NCBI RefSeq assembly: GCF_963675165.1 | Contig: NC_087382.1 | Span: 4,999,963 to 5,063,962 of the forward strand | Origin: Halichondria panicea | Taxonomy: Eukaryota; Porifera; Demospongiae; Suberitida; Halichondriidae | Length of the DNA: 64,000 bases | Direction: 5' to 3' | In this document: positions 45,597-56,856 of the stretch, in pieces | How positions within the stretch are numbered: the stretch's first letter is position 1 | Layout: each line of letters starts with the position of its first letter | The notes under the pieces: model-generated | What the model was told of the DNA's origin: nothing | What the model saw: only the letters and a program-made list of their open reading frames with translations | Database searches by the model: none | Program-made: the position numbers and the translations under genes

Positions 45597-45903
45597 CTTT
45601 AACTACACTGTCCACAGTATGAGCTTCTTGAGGTACTCCACAGCCTGAGCTTGAGCTTGTGGCACACTCATTAAAATTATCAAATATCAATGTGGCCTCA
45701 AATTTACGCCGCAATGAAGGGCCTGTAATCGAGGTTAAGGTCAGTAAGTAGGATTGAGCCGTATGACGTAATGCAATCCCTTTCCTTTACTATCTATGGT
45801 ACTATTATTGCAGCAGAAAATTGCTGAAGAACAATAATTATGTAGGTATGAGACAGAGTATTATTATAGTTCTCAATGACACACACACGCAGCACATTCT
45901 CAC

Positions 45904-45975
45904 CTCATCAGCTGCCAGCCATGCCTCATAGTTTAGGTCGCCATGGTAATCTTCCTTGTCTCTGCATTTCCAGAG
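45904..45975 (-). other. Exon-like block on the minus strand, copy C
   Basis: The minus strand reads KCRDKEDYHGDLNYEAW then LAADE before a GTGAGA donor, in frame and matching the block at 32934-33008. The acceptor side is altered by a deletion. Confidence 0.45.
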
Positions 45976-46894
45976 TTTCAAACTTCTCTGACCATTTCGT
46001 GCTCACTCAAGGTCAGGAAGTTATTCTGTACAACTTTTTAAGAATTCATAATGAATTGGCTTCAGATAATACAATTAAGACATGCAAAGGGAGTTACTCT
46101 TGTGAATTAGATTATGTGTTGGTCATTTGTGATGTCTTATTGTGGTCACTCATGAATATTCATGAGTTTTATTATGTTAGCTCTCTCTCTTTTGCAGGTT
46201 CAAAGAAGTTTGCTGTGCTTATTGAATATCAAGTTGGTGTAAAGTGTAGCAATCACGGGGTAGGTCCAGTAATATTAATAATTATGAAAGGGGGTAGAAG
46301 GCTACATGATCTGAGAATAGGTTAACCATGCATAGCCAGGCCGCATATTTTAATGCGGCCTGGAATCGAGGCTAGACCGTGCAGTGCACAAAGCCACACT
46401 TCACAGAAACTTATAAATGCTGTATATAAATGCGTTTTAATTACCAATTTTTCAGCAACAATAGACTGACAGCACATTTCTCAGAAATACAATTGCAATA
46501 AGATAGAGAAAATTAATTACACTGATGCTTTGACCAGATTTAACCTTGGCATCCGCTAGTTGCCATGTATACTTCTGTCTTGGGGACGAGCCTGCATGGG
46601 ACTGCCGCTGTTGTTTCTCTTTTTTGCTGAACACACTTATAGGTGCATATGTGGGGGGACTGAGTGAAGACAGGACTCGAAAAGTATTTGGCATAGATAG
46701 TTTACTGTAGTCGATCTACCACAAAATATGAGGCCACAAAACTACCACAACAATTTCCAACTGCATGCATGTGCTTCAGGTCAATCACATGATAGATAAT
46801 CATCAGTAACTAGATCTAGTATGGCACTGTGGCAAGAAAGTTCAATGGTTTGATATGTTACACCAGATTTATAGCCAAAGAGCAACTGGATGAT

Positions 46895-47986
46895 ATGGCA
46901 TTTTCTGTTTCTGACTCTCACAACAACAGCTGTGAACAAAATGTTAGCACAGAGGCTGTCAAATTGGGAGCACTCATGATTGGAGCTCCCGGGATTGCCT
47001 GTTTTGGTCTCAATCTAGTTGGGCTTGCCTCGGAACTAATCTATGTATGCTTAAAGAAGAATACATTTCTGTTACGACTGTTTGTATACTTGTCCGTTGC
47101 CGTCACTATGTCCGTCGGTGGATATTCTTCCTTCATTTTGATGTATTTTTGGCCTGAAATTGAATATCTCTGCCAAACAACGCATACCTTATTACAGTAT
47201 TCCGCTGCTGTGGAATTGTCCTTAGTTTTCTCTATCAACGTAATCCTACTCTGTAAAGTGTGCAGTAGTTTCGGTTCGAGTTCATGGAAACGTGTTCTAC
47301 CAGTGCTTTCCAAATCAAAATGGAAATATTTTGAAGTTTTATTTGTTCTTCTCAACTTTGGAATACCAGCCATTGCTCTAGCAACATTTCTGGGCATTGT
47401 GCAAGAAGCTGGTGTGTGTTTTACAGTTAAGCACAGCCTAAAGTGTTATATAGAGGAGAGCTACATACTGATTGGGCTACTGATTTTTGAACTAATTCCA
47501 GTTCTTCTTGACTCTTTTCTAAGTGTACTCTGCATTGGCGTGTTGATGATCTGGCTGTGCTGGCTTAGAAATCGATTAATACTGAAAGCACAAATGAAAA
47601 CTGTTGTTAAAGAAATCGGAGCATGGCTGGGATTTCTGGTAGTGTACTGTGTGGTTGGAATTGTTATTGAAATATCGAATTTTACTGATAATGCCATCGT
47701 TAAATTTATTGCTTTCGTGTCCTATCCTATCCTTCACTCGTCTATCCCCTTCCTATTTTTTGGATACATGTGTGTTATCCAGTGTCCTTGCTGCAACAAG
47801 AAAAAATTAGTGCCAATTAAAGGTCGTGCTTTCATCAAAAAGAACCTTCTCACAGATACGAATGGTCTACAGACAACTCCACCGTCAACAAGGGTCAGTC
47901 TGCCTAGTGACACAGCTGCTCATGCTCCCAACTTTCTAAGCCCCATTGGGGAAGATTCAACTGAAGTATCACCTTTACTTGTGTAG
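46895..47986 (+). CDS. Seven-transmembrane receptor-like protein (363 aa)
   Basis: The first in-frame ATG gives 363 residues, starting MAFSVSDSHNNSCEQNVS. There is an extracellular N-terminus with sequons (NNS, NVS) and no signal peptide. Seven hydrophobic segments lie at about 24-52, 59-85, 97-122, 142-166, 190-225, 246-270 and 279-303. Cysteines after segment 2 (EYLC) and before segment 5 (LKCY) could form the usual GPCR disulphide. A Cys/Lys cluster (CPCCNKKK) after segment 7 is a possible palmitoylation site, and the tail is Ser/Thr-Pro rich. The subfamily is not assigned. The frame is open upstream to a GTG at 46829, and an acceptor-like ACACCAG at about 46866 suggests an upstream exon could exist. 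Its 3' end is duplicated at 59976-60341. Confidence 0.75.
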   Translation: MAFSVSDSHNNSCEQNVSTEAVKLGALMIGAPGIACFGLNLVGLASELIYVCLKKNTFLLRLFVYLSVAVTMSVGGYSSFILMYFWPEIEYLCQTTHTLLQYSAAVELSLVFSINVILLCKVCSSFGSSSWKRVLPVLSKSKWKYFEVLFVLLNFGIPAIALATFLGIVQEAGVCFTVKHSLKCYIEESYILIGLLIFELIPVLLDSFLSVLCIGVLMIWLCWLRNRLILKAQMKTVVKEIGAWLGFLVVYCVVGIVIEISNFTDNAIVKFIAFVSYPILHSSIPFLFFGYMCVIQCPCCNKKKLVPIKGRAFIKKNLLTDTNGLQTTPPSTRVSLPSDTAAHAPNFLSPIGEDSTEVSPLLV

Positions 47987-48279
47987 TATATACTATGTAG
48001 TTACAAAACACTGAATTGTGATGATTGTGTGTTTTACCAGCGTGACCATTCAATTTGCGTTACTTGAAGCATAATAAGACTATTCACTTTGGCTACGTAT
48101 AGATCTATAAATGTGTATGCGGATTTGGGGAGGGGGGCGCAAGTTTGTAGGTGGATATAGGTATTTCGAAACCTCAAAGAAACACCTTATCGAAAACTTT
48201 TTGCATTGCATGGGGGTGTTTATATAATACTTCAGTGAATTAAGTTTGCTTAGTAGTATAGTAACTATAGTAAGTTAGA
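47987..48279. other. 3' flank of the 7TM gene
   Basis: It is probably 3' untranslated sequence. It is retained at about 95 percent identity by eye in the duplicate at 60340-60631. No AATAAA was found. Confidence 0.4.
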
Positions 48280-48408
48280 ATGGCAACTCCTGAGACAAAC
48301 TCGAAATCTCTCGAAGCAATCCCTAAAGCAGGAGAACCAATTGATCTGCATGAGTCTACAAAACTCGTGCAGCTAGGGACACGAATCGAACATGCACTAA
48401 ACAGCTGA
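48280..48408 (+). CDS. Small ORF (42 aa), duplicated
   Basis: It is an ATG-to-TGA frame starting MATPETNSKSLEAIPKAGEP and ending RIEHALNS. The duplicate at 60632-60760 is open over the same length, with two amino-acid changes (S to P, T to I) and one silent change. It may be a short peptide, a first exon or chance; no family is recognised. Confidence 0.3.
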   Translation: MATPETNSKSLEAIPKAGEPIDLHESTKLVQLGTRIEHALNS

Positions 48409-49294
48409 GAATTTTGTTTTGCACCAAAATCTTACATTATACTAATTGCTACACATCCCATGCATTCAGCAGCAAGAATAACGAGGGTGGAAATGCCATG
48501 CAATGCAAAAAAGTGTTAGTGCAGGGATTTGTTCAGTTGCTCCTATAGCCTTGATCCCAGGCCACACTTCATCAGGAGAGGCCAGTGAAGAGGCTAGCTT
48601 GCTCCTAAACCCGAAACCATTGTTAAATCCTCCTCTTCTGTAGAGGAACATAATTATTATTTCAATCACGAGTGTCTCTCATGCGTACTTTGATTAAAAG
48701 CTACGGGATAAAGTAACCTTTGAACCCTAAACTCGTATTCATCGCTCGATAAATGACATAGAGTTGCCTCCTGGATTAATATGTACATCGCTGGATAAAA
48801 TTTATAATTATAGAGTTATACATCTCTCGATAATTGTAATAACATCGCTCGATCATTTTACTATAATTGTAATACATCACTCGTAATAATCGCTTGATAA
48901 ATGCAATGATTGCACTCCTGCTCTTACGTAATACAGTTTCCCAGCTCCTCCCCTTCTCTGCGGTTAGAGGCGCGGCCAATATTAACGATATTCATAGTTA
49001 GTACGACACAGAGAACGAACGCTTGATAAGTTTGAAACAAGTCCTTCCTTTTGAAGCTAGGGACAGGCCATGCACATCTAGCAGTGTCATATGCCATATC
49101 ATAAACGTGTGGGCGGGAGGCACAAATGAAGCCATGTACAAGTCCTTAGCAACAGAAAATCAATGTAAACACAGCAAAATGAATAAGAAAAGATCTAGCT
49201 ACACCAAAAACAGTACAACTGAGGGAATCTAATGTAGTATGATCGTCATGAGTATATTAATTCTGTTCAGACTCGTTCACACATCAATTAATAG
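48409..49294. other. Non-coding interval between the 7TM and receptor genes
   Basis: It holds a CCTTGATCCCAGGCC-type short element (48547-48597) and a run of ATCGCTCGATAA-like units (48735-48905) spaced 20-35 bases apart. The same is present at 60761-61651. No gene is supported. Confidence 0.5.
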
Positions 49295-52200
49295 CTATAC
49301 AAGAAGAATTGATAGTACTAGTGTACCAATTGCTCCACCTAGTGCAGTGGACAATGTTGGCATAGCTGAGCTCTGAATAAGTACTTCAGTATCAACAGAT
49401 TCCGCTGTGGTACCCTCACCAACAGTGGAGCATGATTCAACCAGACATGGCTCAACTAAGCCCTGGTTGTTGAAGCACCACAGAGCTTTGGCCCACTGTC
49501 CTGGATTCCTGCATGTGCTACCAGCTCCCACTAGCTCCGGGTAAAGAGTAGCAGTGAAACTAGTGTTAGTCTCGCTCCAGTCCATACAAGGCAGGTTAGA
49601 TACAGTGTGTGAGTGTGGGCCACCATAGCTCTGGCCATAGTCCCTGCTGTTGTAGCAATCTGCAAGGGGAGAATGGAATGAAAATAATGGTGGCAAGTCA
49701 GTTCTGCAAAGTAAGGTTGTGGCCTAGACCGCATGACTGGCATATGTTGTGTACTAAGGCTTTGGTGGAGGAACCACTTGAGTGCTATTGATCTAGCTAT
49801 AGCTCCACATCTAGTAAGTACTTGTTGCCCAGTGAGTGGGCAGATCAGTGCTCTGTATATGGCATGTTGCATCACTACCGTAGCAACCCAGAGGAGGTCC
49901 GACATGCGTGCACAAATCACTAAAATGCATGTAGACTCACTGCTAACAGCTTGAGTGGTGGTGATGGTTGTGGGGGAGGGCATACAGTGCTGACCAGATA
50001 AGAGGCTGCAATCAGGGCCTAGTAGTTGAGTTACACGATGAGTAGAGTTCCAACGTGACGTCAGCTCCGACAGGACCTTGACAGGACAGGCTAACCTAAT
50101 CTCGTCTACCAGTGTGCAGTGGTCCACACAAGAGGACAGGGGACTAGGAGAACCTGCATTGGTGGAGTACAGTTTAGTAGGGGACTAGGAAAGTGTGAGC
50201 AAGTCTGGGGGGGGGAACTTTTGAAGCATGAGCTCAGAGCACCTCTCTATGGGCTCCCACCACAAAGACTTATAATAGCCAACCTCAAGTACAATTCAAT
50301 ATCAATATTAACAGACCTCCTTCCTTGCAGAATGGCAGTGATCCATGACATATAAGGAGAGTGAGAGCATTTTGACAGGCAGGGCTCAGTCCATTTCCCC
50401 CTAGACTGTGATACAGGCCCACCATGCTCCCCTCTATATCACCCAGTGATACACTGCTCCAACCCTCACGATTCACGTACACACTTCTCTCTCTGTAGCC
50501 AGACAGTGAGGAGCAGAACTGACCACCATACATCTCACAAGTATCTGCATGGAATCAACAACCAGTAGCATCACCAATTAACACGGATTATAGCCATGCG
50601 ATCAACATTAAAATGGGCCCGACCAAAATAAATCTGTACACGTATAAAAACAAAGAGTCAGCCAGTACTATAACCTACGTACTACATCAGTACATATAGG
50701 CACACGCAGCTTGCAACCAGTACTGGCAATGCCACTCACGACAATGTGGAGGGTTGCAGTATTCCCACCGCCCACTGCCTCTAGCTGTGTAGCACCATGG
50801 TCGCTCCCCTAGTCCACCTGGGTTACGACAAGAGAAGTTAGCACCATACAGCTCCAGTTGGAAGTGAGCAGGGACAATAGAGTGGGCGTTGGGTGACTGT
50901 GAGTACCAGGACTGACAAGGTAACCCACTGATAGTGCGTGAGAGGTGACCAGCGTAACTTCTACCATTGCCTTTAACACACTCCAATTGTTCCACTACAT
51001 CCTCACCAAGGCTATCTGTATATTATAACACATAGTTAATAGCTAGGCTATAATATAGACCCTATATGACTGCATGCTTCCTTACCTACCACAGGACTGT
51101 CTAAGGACACATAGATACACTCTGGGCTCTCTCCTCCAGGGGTAGTGCGATTATCACAGCTAGCAAACAGAGCGTCACGCAATGGAGAGAGTTGATAACG
51201 GTACTCCTCAAGGAAAGATTGGTCCAGAAAAAAGCTACAGAATCCTTCAGCTCTGAGAATATCACAAGTGTGCTTGCAGAGAGGTCGTGGTACAGGATGA
51301 CTATTGGTAGAGCTGGCGTCACAATAAGGGTAAACACTGTTACAAGCAATGCCTCGAATAAAGTCAGAGCATTGATCAATGGTTTCTTCAGTGATACCAG
51401 TGGCCACGTAGGTCAGGTTAGCATAGTGAGTGGCGGTGTAGGTATTTATTAACCCAATCTGTTTACGAATGGTGCTTTCCAACACCTCTGTTTCATTATT
51501 GACCAGGACATTGGTATCTTCATGGATATAGTTACGACACATACGACTGTTGTAAGTTTGACAAGAACTGCATAAACAATAAAAGTGCACAGTAAATTAA
51601 ATTAGGAAACCACTGTGTAGTAGACTGTGGTGAATGACAGGTGACCATTACACCCAGAAGAGGTACCCAGGCACGGTGCAGCTCCAGCAATTATAGTCTT
51701 TGACTGAGCATTAATTACCTGCCCATGCCCTGCTATGTACACGGTGTGTTATCAGCGGCTAATTGCTTGAGCTGCACCGCGCCTGTAGGACCTCCTCGGC
51801 CTCTGTATTAGACTATTATACCCTACACTTGTACTGCTACTGCGCATGGCTTCTATACCACAACTCACGATTGATTAGGGTTAGGTTCCAAGGACACTGG
51901 AGGGATAGATACAGTCATAACACATGCACACACACAATCTTAGTATCTTACCTGCTAACTTGATGGTGACCTTTTTGTTAACAGTGAGACGTCTCTTGAG
52001 GTGTGGAGGGTTCACATGAATACTGGAGGCAGAGCAGTAATAGTCCCCAACATCAGACACTGACACAGTTATCTGATATCCAGTTTCTGTTATTGTACCC
52101 AACACACGGCCATCACGTATGAGGAGGACATGAGGGGGTGGGGCACCTCCAGCTGGACACTGTATAGTGACAGTGTCCCCCTTACTCACTGTCAGTGTGA

Positions 52201-54832
52201 TGTCATCACTCTCCAGGAAATAGGGAGATCCTGTGCATGTACAGTCAATGCAAAAGGGGGAGGGGGCATAAGTTACTATTATATAGACAACTTACTTTGT
52301 TCCCCAAAGTAAAAGATGGGAGAGGTGAACTGCTTGTAGAGGTAGGATACTCCAGTATATACCGTACTACGTCTGTTCTGTATCTGGAAAATGTAGTAGA
52401 GGTCTCTCCTGACTGGCGGGGGGAGTGTATAGTGTGTTTCCCGTGGCTTGTTGGTGTTGATGTACAACATTGATGGTACTGACATCACGGGACCATTGTC
52501 TACGTAATCATCAAGCTGTTCTTGCCCAAACGTCAACACATATACAGAATATCTGCGAGAGCCAAGACAATAATATTCTCTGTATAGAGGACGAATAGTA
52601 GAGTCCCATTGTACTGTGACCACCTGAGTAGAGTTGATGGTTCCCACTGCAGCACTAATGTTCACAGCATCAGGATGATGGCAGTTTTCTATATAACTTG
52701 TGGCTGTGTAGGACAGATATACTAGCGATTATAATTATAGGGCTGTGTAAATAGGACACCATAATGTGTGCTCAGCGTATAGGCTGCATGGTTGTATTTG
52801 TCTTGTTTAACTCTTTCCTTGGCAATTTGTTGTAGAAATTACAACAACGGTAACGAATCGTTATGATGAATTAGATGAAGTTGTATGTGAGCTCCTCCCT
52901 GACAAACAAACTGTAGTCTAGGTAACGGCCTTATCAGTCAAGTAGGCTAAAAATCTGTGTCCTTTGATGTAAGCTTTGATGTCTCTTTGTGCATATGTAG
53001 TTAAAAAAAAAAAAAAAAAAAGAAACCTTTGACTAGCTAGGAAGAGTAGCAGTAGTAGTAGGAAGAGTAGCAGTAGTAGTAGCAGTGCAAGCAGGACTAA
53101 ACTAGATTAAAAAGTTGGTGGAACGAATAACTGACCGTTTGGACGTCACCTGGCTGCCAGACTTTCATCTCGACTCTTCCCCCTGAGTAGCTGGCCTTTC
53201 TCTAAGCCACAAAACTGAGCAAGAAGCTGAAGAAGCAGCTAGACAGAGACATGTACCTAGCCTTGAGAATTGGGAGGCGTGGCTCAACTAGTTAGCCCAG
53301 CCCAGAGGAATTGTTACCGTGGGTACTGAACAACCGTAGAAGTACAGCTACCCCTGGCTTTACTGAATTAACTAGCTGTGTCTGCTGTCTAGTTGGACCA
53401 GATTTAGCTAGATAATGGGGTAGAGAATAGTTGAGCGGTGCTGTGTGTAGCTTGAACCATAGATTGAAGAGTTAGAGGGATAGGAAACGATTGGTATCTC
53501 GAGTAACATCCACGCTACGCTGCGGTTTAATCGAGGCCATCACAACAATATCTATTTCTACACTCAGTGCATAATAAACTACAAGTAACTGTGCTTAGTC
53601 CGTGCAACTCACTTATATTTCAAGGTCTATACCTATTGTAGTAGTCATAACCAGCACGCTTACACGTTACATGTTCCAATAGCTCTAAAACAGCCTTGGG
53701 AACATATAACTTTATTGGAAAGTCTCTTTTTACTGGGTGTGGTCAGTCATTAGCAAGTACTACATGTGGCTCATGGACTAGGCGTGTTATAAGTTGCTGA
53801 AAGAGATGATGTCTCGAGGAAACACAGCTTTGGGAGTTACCCGGCAAAAATGTGGTTAATAGCCTCGTTCATAGGGCGTAGCGCGGATAATTTTCGAGGC
53901 TCCACTGCAGATTCAATGTAAAATCATCACGTGCACCACTCCGTTTCCTATCCCTCTAACTCTTCAATATATGCTTGAACTGTACTGGCTGGCAAGAATC
54001 TAGTAAGCACCCTATGCACTGATAACTCGTCAGAATGGAGGGTATGTTCTAGGGATCTGGACAGCTGTACATCCAAAGGAGCCAGGGAGTGCCAATCATC
54101 TTCTCCCAGTCTCTGACACGCTAAACAAAACGAGCTAGAACTGGGAGTCCCAGCTAGAATTGCTAGCCGGATCTAGACTAATAGAATGACATGGAGGCGT
54201 GGTGAGGCCGGATCCACACTAATTGATCGACCTAAAGACGCTCCTGTTCCAGATTTTCACGAATGGCAAGGAAAGGGATAATGGTGCAATCTGATTGATC
54301 ACTGAGAGGTCCCAGGAAGGGTATTAAATAGATGACCCTTTTTTTATAATGGGATTTTTAGAACCCAGTCCTCTCAAAATTCCAGGATCCACCACTGGTG
54401 GAGATCATCAGGCCCTTAGTACGCCTGCATGCTACGCTTGGGGCGCAACAACCTTGGGCCCTTGGGGTCCCATAGTCCCATAAAAATCTAGGACTCAGCC
54501 TATATAATTATGATTACATCTATTATAATAGAATGCATGTGCAGTGGGGAGTGTGCAGAACATGCAAGAGATACTACATGCTGTAGCTCTGTATATACAT
54601 GACTGAACATGAGGTGACGTATTTTCGCAAGTATTAATTTTGCTATTGCTGCAAATGCATGAGAGTAAAATCGAATGAATCTCAGTAATTACAAAGCTAT
54701 GGCCTATGAATAGAATTTAATCCAAGCAGTGACATCGCAGAAAGTCTACCAGTAGTGAGCCTCACCAATAACAGCACTCATGAGGGAGGCTCCCACCAAC
54801 AGCAGGACCAGTAGACCAGGTCCTCTTATCAT
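49295..54832 (-). CDS. ROR-like receptor ectodomain: Ig, two Frizzled CRDs, two kringles, GPI-type tail (776 aa, no kinase)
   Basis: Nine exons join in frame: 54832-54766, 52688-52296, 52230-51952, 51896-51869, 51567-51086, 51015-50740, 50544-50317, 50153-49941 and 49659-49295. All have GT-AG borders and all junctions are phase 1 except one phase 2. Exon 1 is a signal peptide (MIRGPGLLVLLLVGASLMSA). Exon 2 looks like a beta-sandwich, possibly FN3. Exon 3 is an Ig domain (TIQCPAGG ... DVGDYYC). Exon 5 is a Frizzled CRD (CQTYNSRMC ... CKHTCDIL). Exon 6 is a kringle (CRNPGGLGERPWCY). Exons 7-8 are a second CRD split by an intron (MYGGQFC ... VDEIRLACPVKV). Exon 9 is a kringle (CRNPGQWAKALWCF) followed by an SSAMPTLS-type site and a hydrophobic end (TLVLSILLV), as in GPI signals. 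Ig-FZ-kringle order is that of ROR, but the kinase is absent. Wnt binding is inference. Confidence 0.85.
49822..49889. repeat. TTGTTGCCCAGTGAGTGGGC unit in the last receptor intron
   Basis: There is a single unit here, against three tandem units at the same intron position in the duplicate (62188-62450) and one at 44954-45040. It sits between exons 8 and 9. Confidence 0.7.
51653..51805. mobile_element. GGTGCAGCTC-CAATTA inverted-repeat MITE in a receptor intron
   Basis: GGCACGGTGCAGCTCCAGCA on the left is mirrored by GCTTGAGCTGCACCGCGCCT on the right, and the outer ends resemble the CCAGAGGAGGTCCGACAGGC family of 3430-3600. It lies between the 28-base exon and the first CRD exon. Confidence 0.6.
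53458..53973. mobile_element. CATAGATTGAAGAG-ended element with 7-bp target duplication
   Basis: The inverted ends continue through TTAGAGGGATAGGAAACG. CTTGAAC is duplicated at 53451-53457 and 53974-53980. It lies inside the first receptor intron. Confidence 0.8.
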
Positions 54833-54873
54833 TATCCTGTACAGTGTATATCTTTCTCTGGTCAGGCTAAACA

Positions 54874-56116
54874 TAGTCTCATGAATCAGCCGCCGTTCTT
54901 TGGAACCACCGTCTGAGCACTCTTGTCATGAAGTCATTTCAAAATGGAATGTTGATTGCTCACAAAACCAATGGAATGTAATTAAATTCGTGATCTTACG
55001 CCCACACATATTTCCTAATTGTGAGATACAAATCGCCAAGCGAAGGCATCTCTCTCTACTTGAGTTTTGCTGTGGTGCTAAATCTGTGCCCAAGGACCCC
55101 TGCTTGCCTTGCTTATGCTTCGTAGCAGCTTCTATGTACGAAGTGTTTACCATGCGTAATGCATGCGTAATGATTATCCAAATGCGTTGAGCAAAGTGCA
55201 GTTCTTTGCTGCCTCCAAGTTCATCCATAGATTGAAAAGGAAGGGGATTGGAAACGAAAATTTTTGCGTGAAACACTCCGCGTTATAGGGCGTGGCTAAA
55301 ACTACAAAGGGATTATTTTATAGTCAGCATGCTCATTACCTGTCTTGGCTGCCATACAATGTGCTGTACATAGAAATGGTGAAATTGATCACTTTTAATG
55401 TTGAATATTCTAAAAAGTAAAGAGAATATAGCTCTAAAAGGTCGATTAAGCAACGCAACCACTATCACTAAACAAATAAATGCTATAAAAGAAGGAATAG
55501 CCCTTACTATGAAGTCGTGAGAGGTCAAGGCCCGTGGTGTGTCTAAAAGTATACTAAAGCAGTTTGAAAGACTATACTGCAAACGTTTATGAACAGTAAA
55601 GCTTATCCATGGCATGAAACCATTCTATATAGCACTTAGATACATAATAACCAAGTCAAGCAATGTCTTTTGCTGTTTAGGCTTCGCAGCAGGGAAAGAG
55701 AAAAATTGACATGGAGTAATTCAAGCTATACTCAACAAAAACTAAAAACAAAGTAAAGACAGCGGACTTAGACAAGTTAGAGCTTGTCAGTGGTGTAAAC
55801 TTACTTCTCTAGAGTAACCTCCCAGCCTCTGAGTGATCGCTAGTGGATAAGAGAGCTAGAAACAGTTGAAATACAACCAGAGTACGGTCAAAACAAAAAT
55901 AATCGCGATCGCGAAATCATAACGCGGAGTGTTTCAACCATTTACACAGGGAGGCCTGGTCGTTTCCAATCCCCTTCCTTTTCAATCTATGGTTCATCAC
56001 CTGACTGGACTTCTGCAATTTGATTGGTCAAGACGGAATTCCGTCTTGGCACATAAAACGATGACAAGAGTGCTCAGACGGTGGTTCCAAAGAACGGCGG
56101 CTGATTAATGAGACTA
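54874..56116. mobile_element. 1,243-bp TAGTCTCATGAATCAGCCG element with 9-bp target duplication
   Basis: The terminal inverted repeats are about 57 bases and nearly perfect, including CGCCGTTCTTTGGAACCACC and GAGCACTCTTGTCAT. GGCTAAACA is duplicated at 54865-54873 and 56117-56125. Long inverted ends and a 9-base duplication fit Mutator-like elements. No transposase is seen, and a second element is nested at 55226-55991. It sits 33 bases upstream of the receptor start codon. Confidence 0.85.
55226..55991. mobile_element. CATAGATTGAAAAGG element nested in the 1.24-kb element
   Basis: The inverted ends continue through AAGGGGATTGGAAACGA. GTTCATC is duplicated at 55219-55225 and 55992-55998. It contains a 100-codon minus-strand frame (55615-55313) with one hydrophobic stretch, which I do not recognise and do not call a gene. 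Confidence 0.8.
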
Positions 56117-56690
56117 GGCTAAACACTGCACAGTCAGTCTTTGGTATGCCCAGTCTTAGTCTGGGGGCCAGACGTAATAGCTCGGGGGCAAAATCAAGAG
56201 AGCTAGGATTTCTGTGTGCTCTAGGGGAATGTGGCCAGAGCCAATGAAATGCATATCCTATGTCATGTGATTTTTAACCCAATGAAATGTGAGTATTGCC
56301 TCTGTGGAATTTGGATTGGAATTTAGATACAGCCAATGTATTGCTACATCTACTCCTTCTTTATAACCTCCAATATCACAGTCTCCTCCCTATTGACATT
56401 CCAATTCCGGCCAAGAGCACACGAAGTGCTGCAAGAGTCTCCAGACCTCTTTCTCTCTTCCCCCCTCCCCCCTCTGAGAAAAAGGTCTGGCCCCCAGACT
56501 AACCCAGTCTTTTGACTCAATGCAGAGAAAGCGTGTCTATAGATATGTGGTGCAGACCGTAGAGTAGTCTCAGGTCCAGGCCGCGCCTTTGATCAAGGAG
56601 GTTGTGGTGAGCTAGTAAGTCTCGCACCAGCCCCGATTAAAAATTAGTTATCGACTAGCCTCGATTCCAGGCAGATTAAAGTACGTATAG

Positions 56691-56830
56691 GATATACCAC
56701 ACCTAAGAGGAGGATATGCACCCATATATCCTCCGCTACCGTGGTTACTCCGAGGCGGAGCCGAGGGGTATGTAACCATGGTAGCGGAGGATATATAGGG
56801 TGCATATCCTCCGAGTAGGTGTGGTATATC
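56691..56830. repeat. Foldback hairpin, about 60-bp arms
   Basis: GATATACCACACCT ... CCTCCGCTACCGTGGTTAC is mirrored by GTAACCATGGTAGCGGAGG ... AGGTGTGGTATATC around a short GC-rich loop (CGAGGCGGAGCCGAGG). Confidence 0.85.
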
Positions 56831-56856
56831 TAACTTATACCACGTGACCGCAGCAC

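Larger units (their letters stand above)
44722..46894. other. Conserved 3' flank of copy 6 and intergenic repeats
   Basis: The family 3' block (ACTGTCTTATTTAGCTGAGG, TAACGTTTGTAGGCATTGT) and GAGGTCAATTACGACAC (about 44930) match copies 2 and 5. Further repeats include a TTGTTGCCCAGTGAGTGGGC unit at 44954-45040, related to the receptor intron repeat, and a GGTGTAAAGTGTAGCAATC block near 46235 matching 33620. I see no other gene. Confidence 0.55.

Noticed and set aside
46829-46894. GTG start of the 7TM gene
   Set aside because: GTG is not a normal animal start codon. The first ATG is at 46895, and the upstream codons could be intron or an unseen exon.
55313-55615. 100-codon minus-strand frame with a hydrophobic stretch
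   Set aside because: It lies inside the nested 55226-55991 transposon, has no recognisable motif and no supporting splice or promoter signals.
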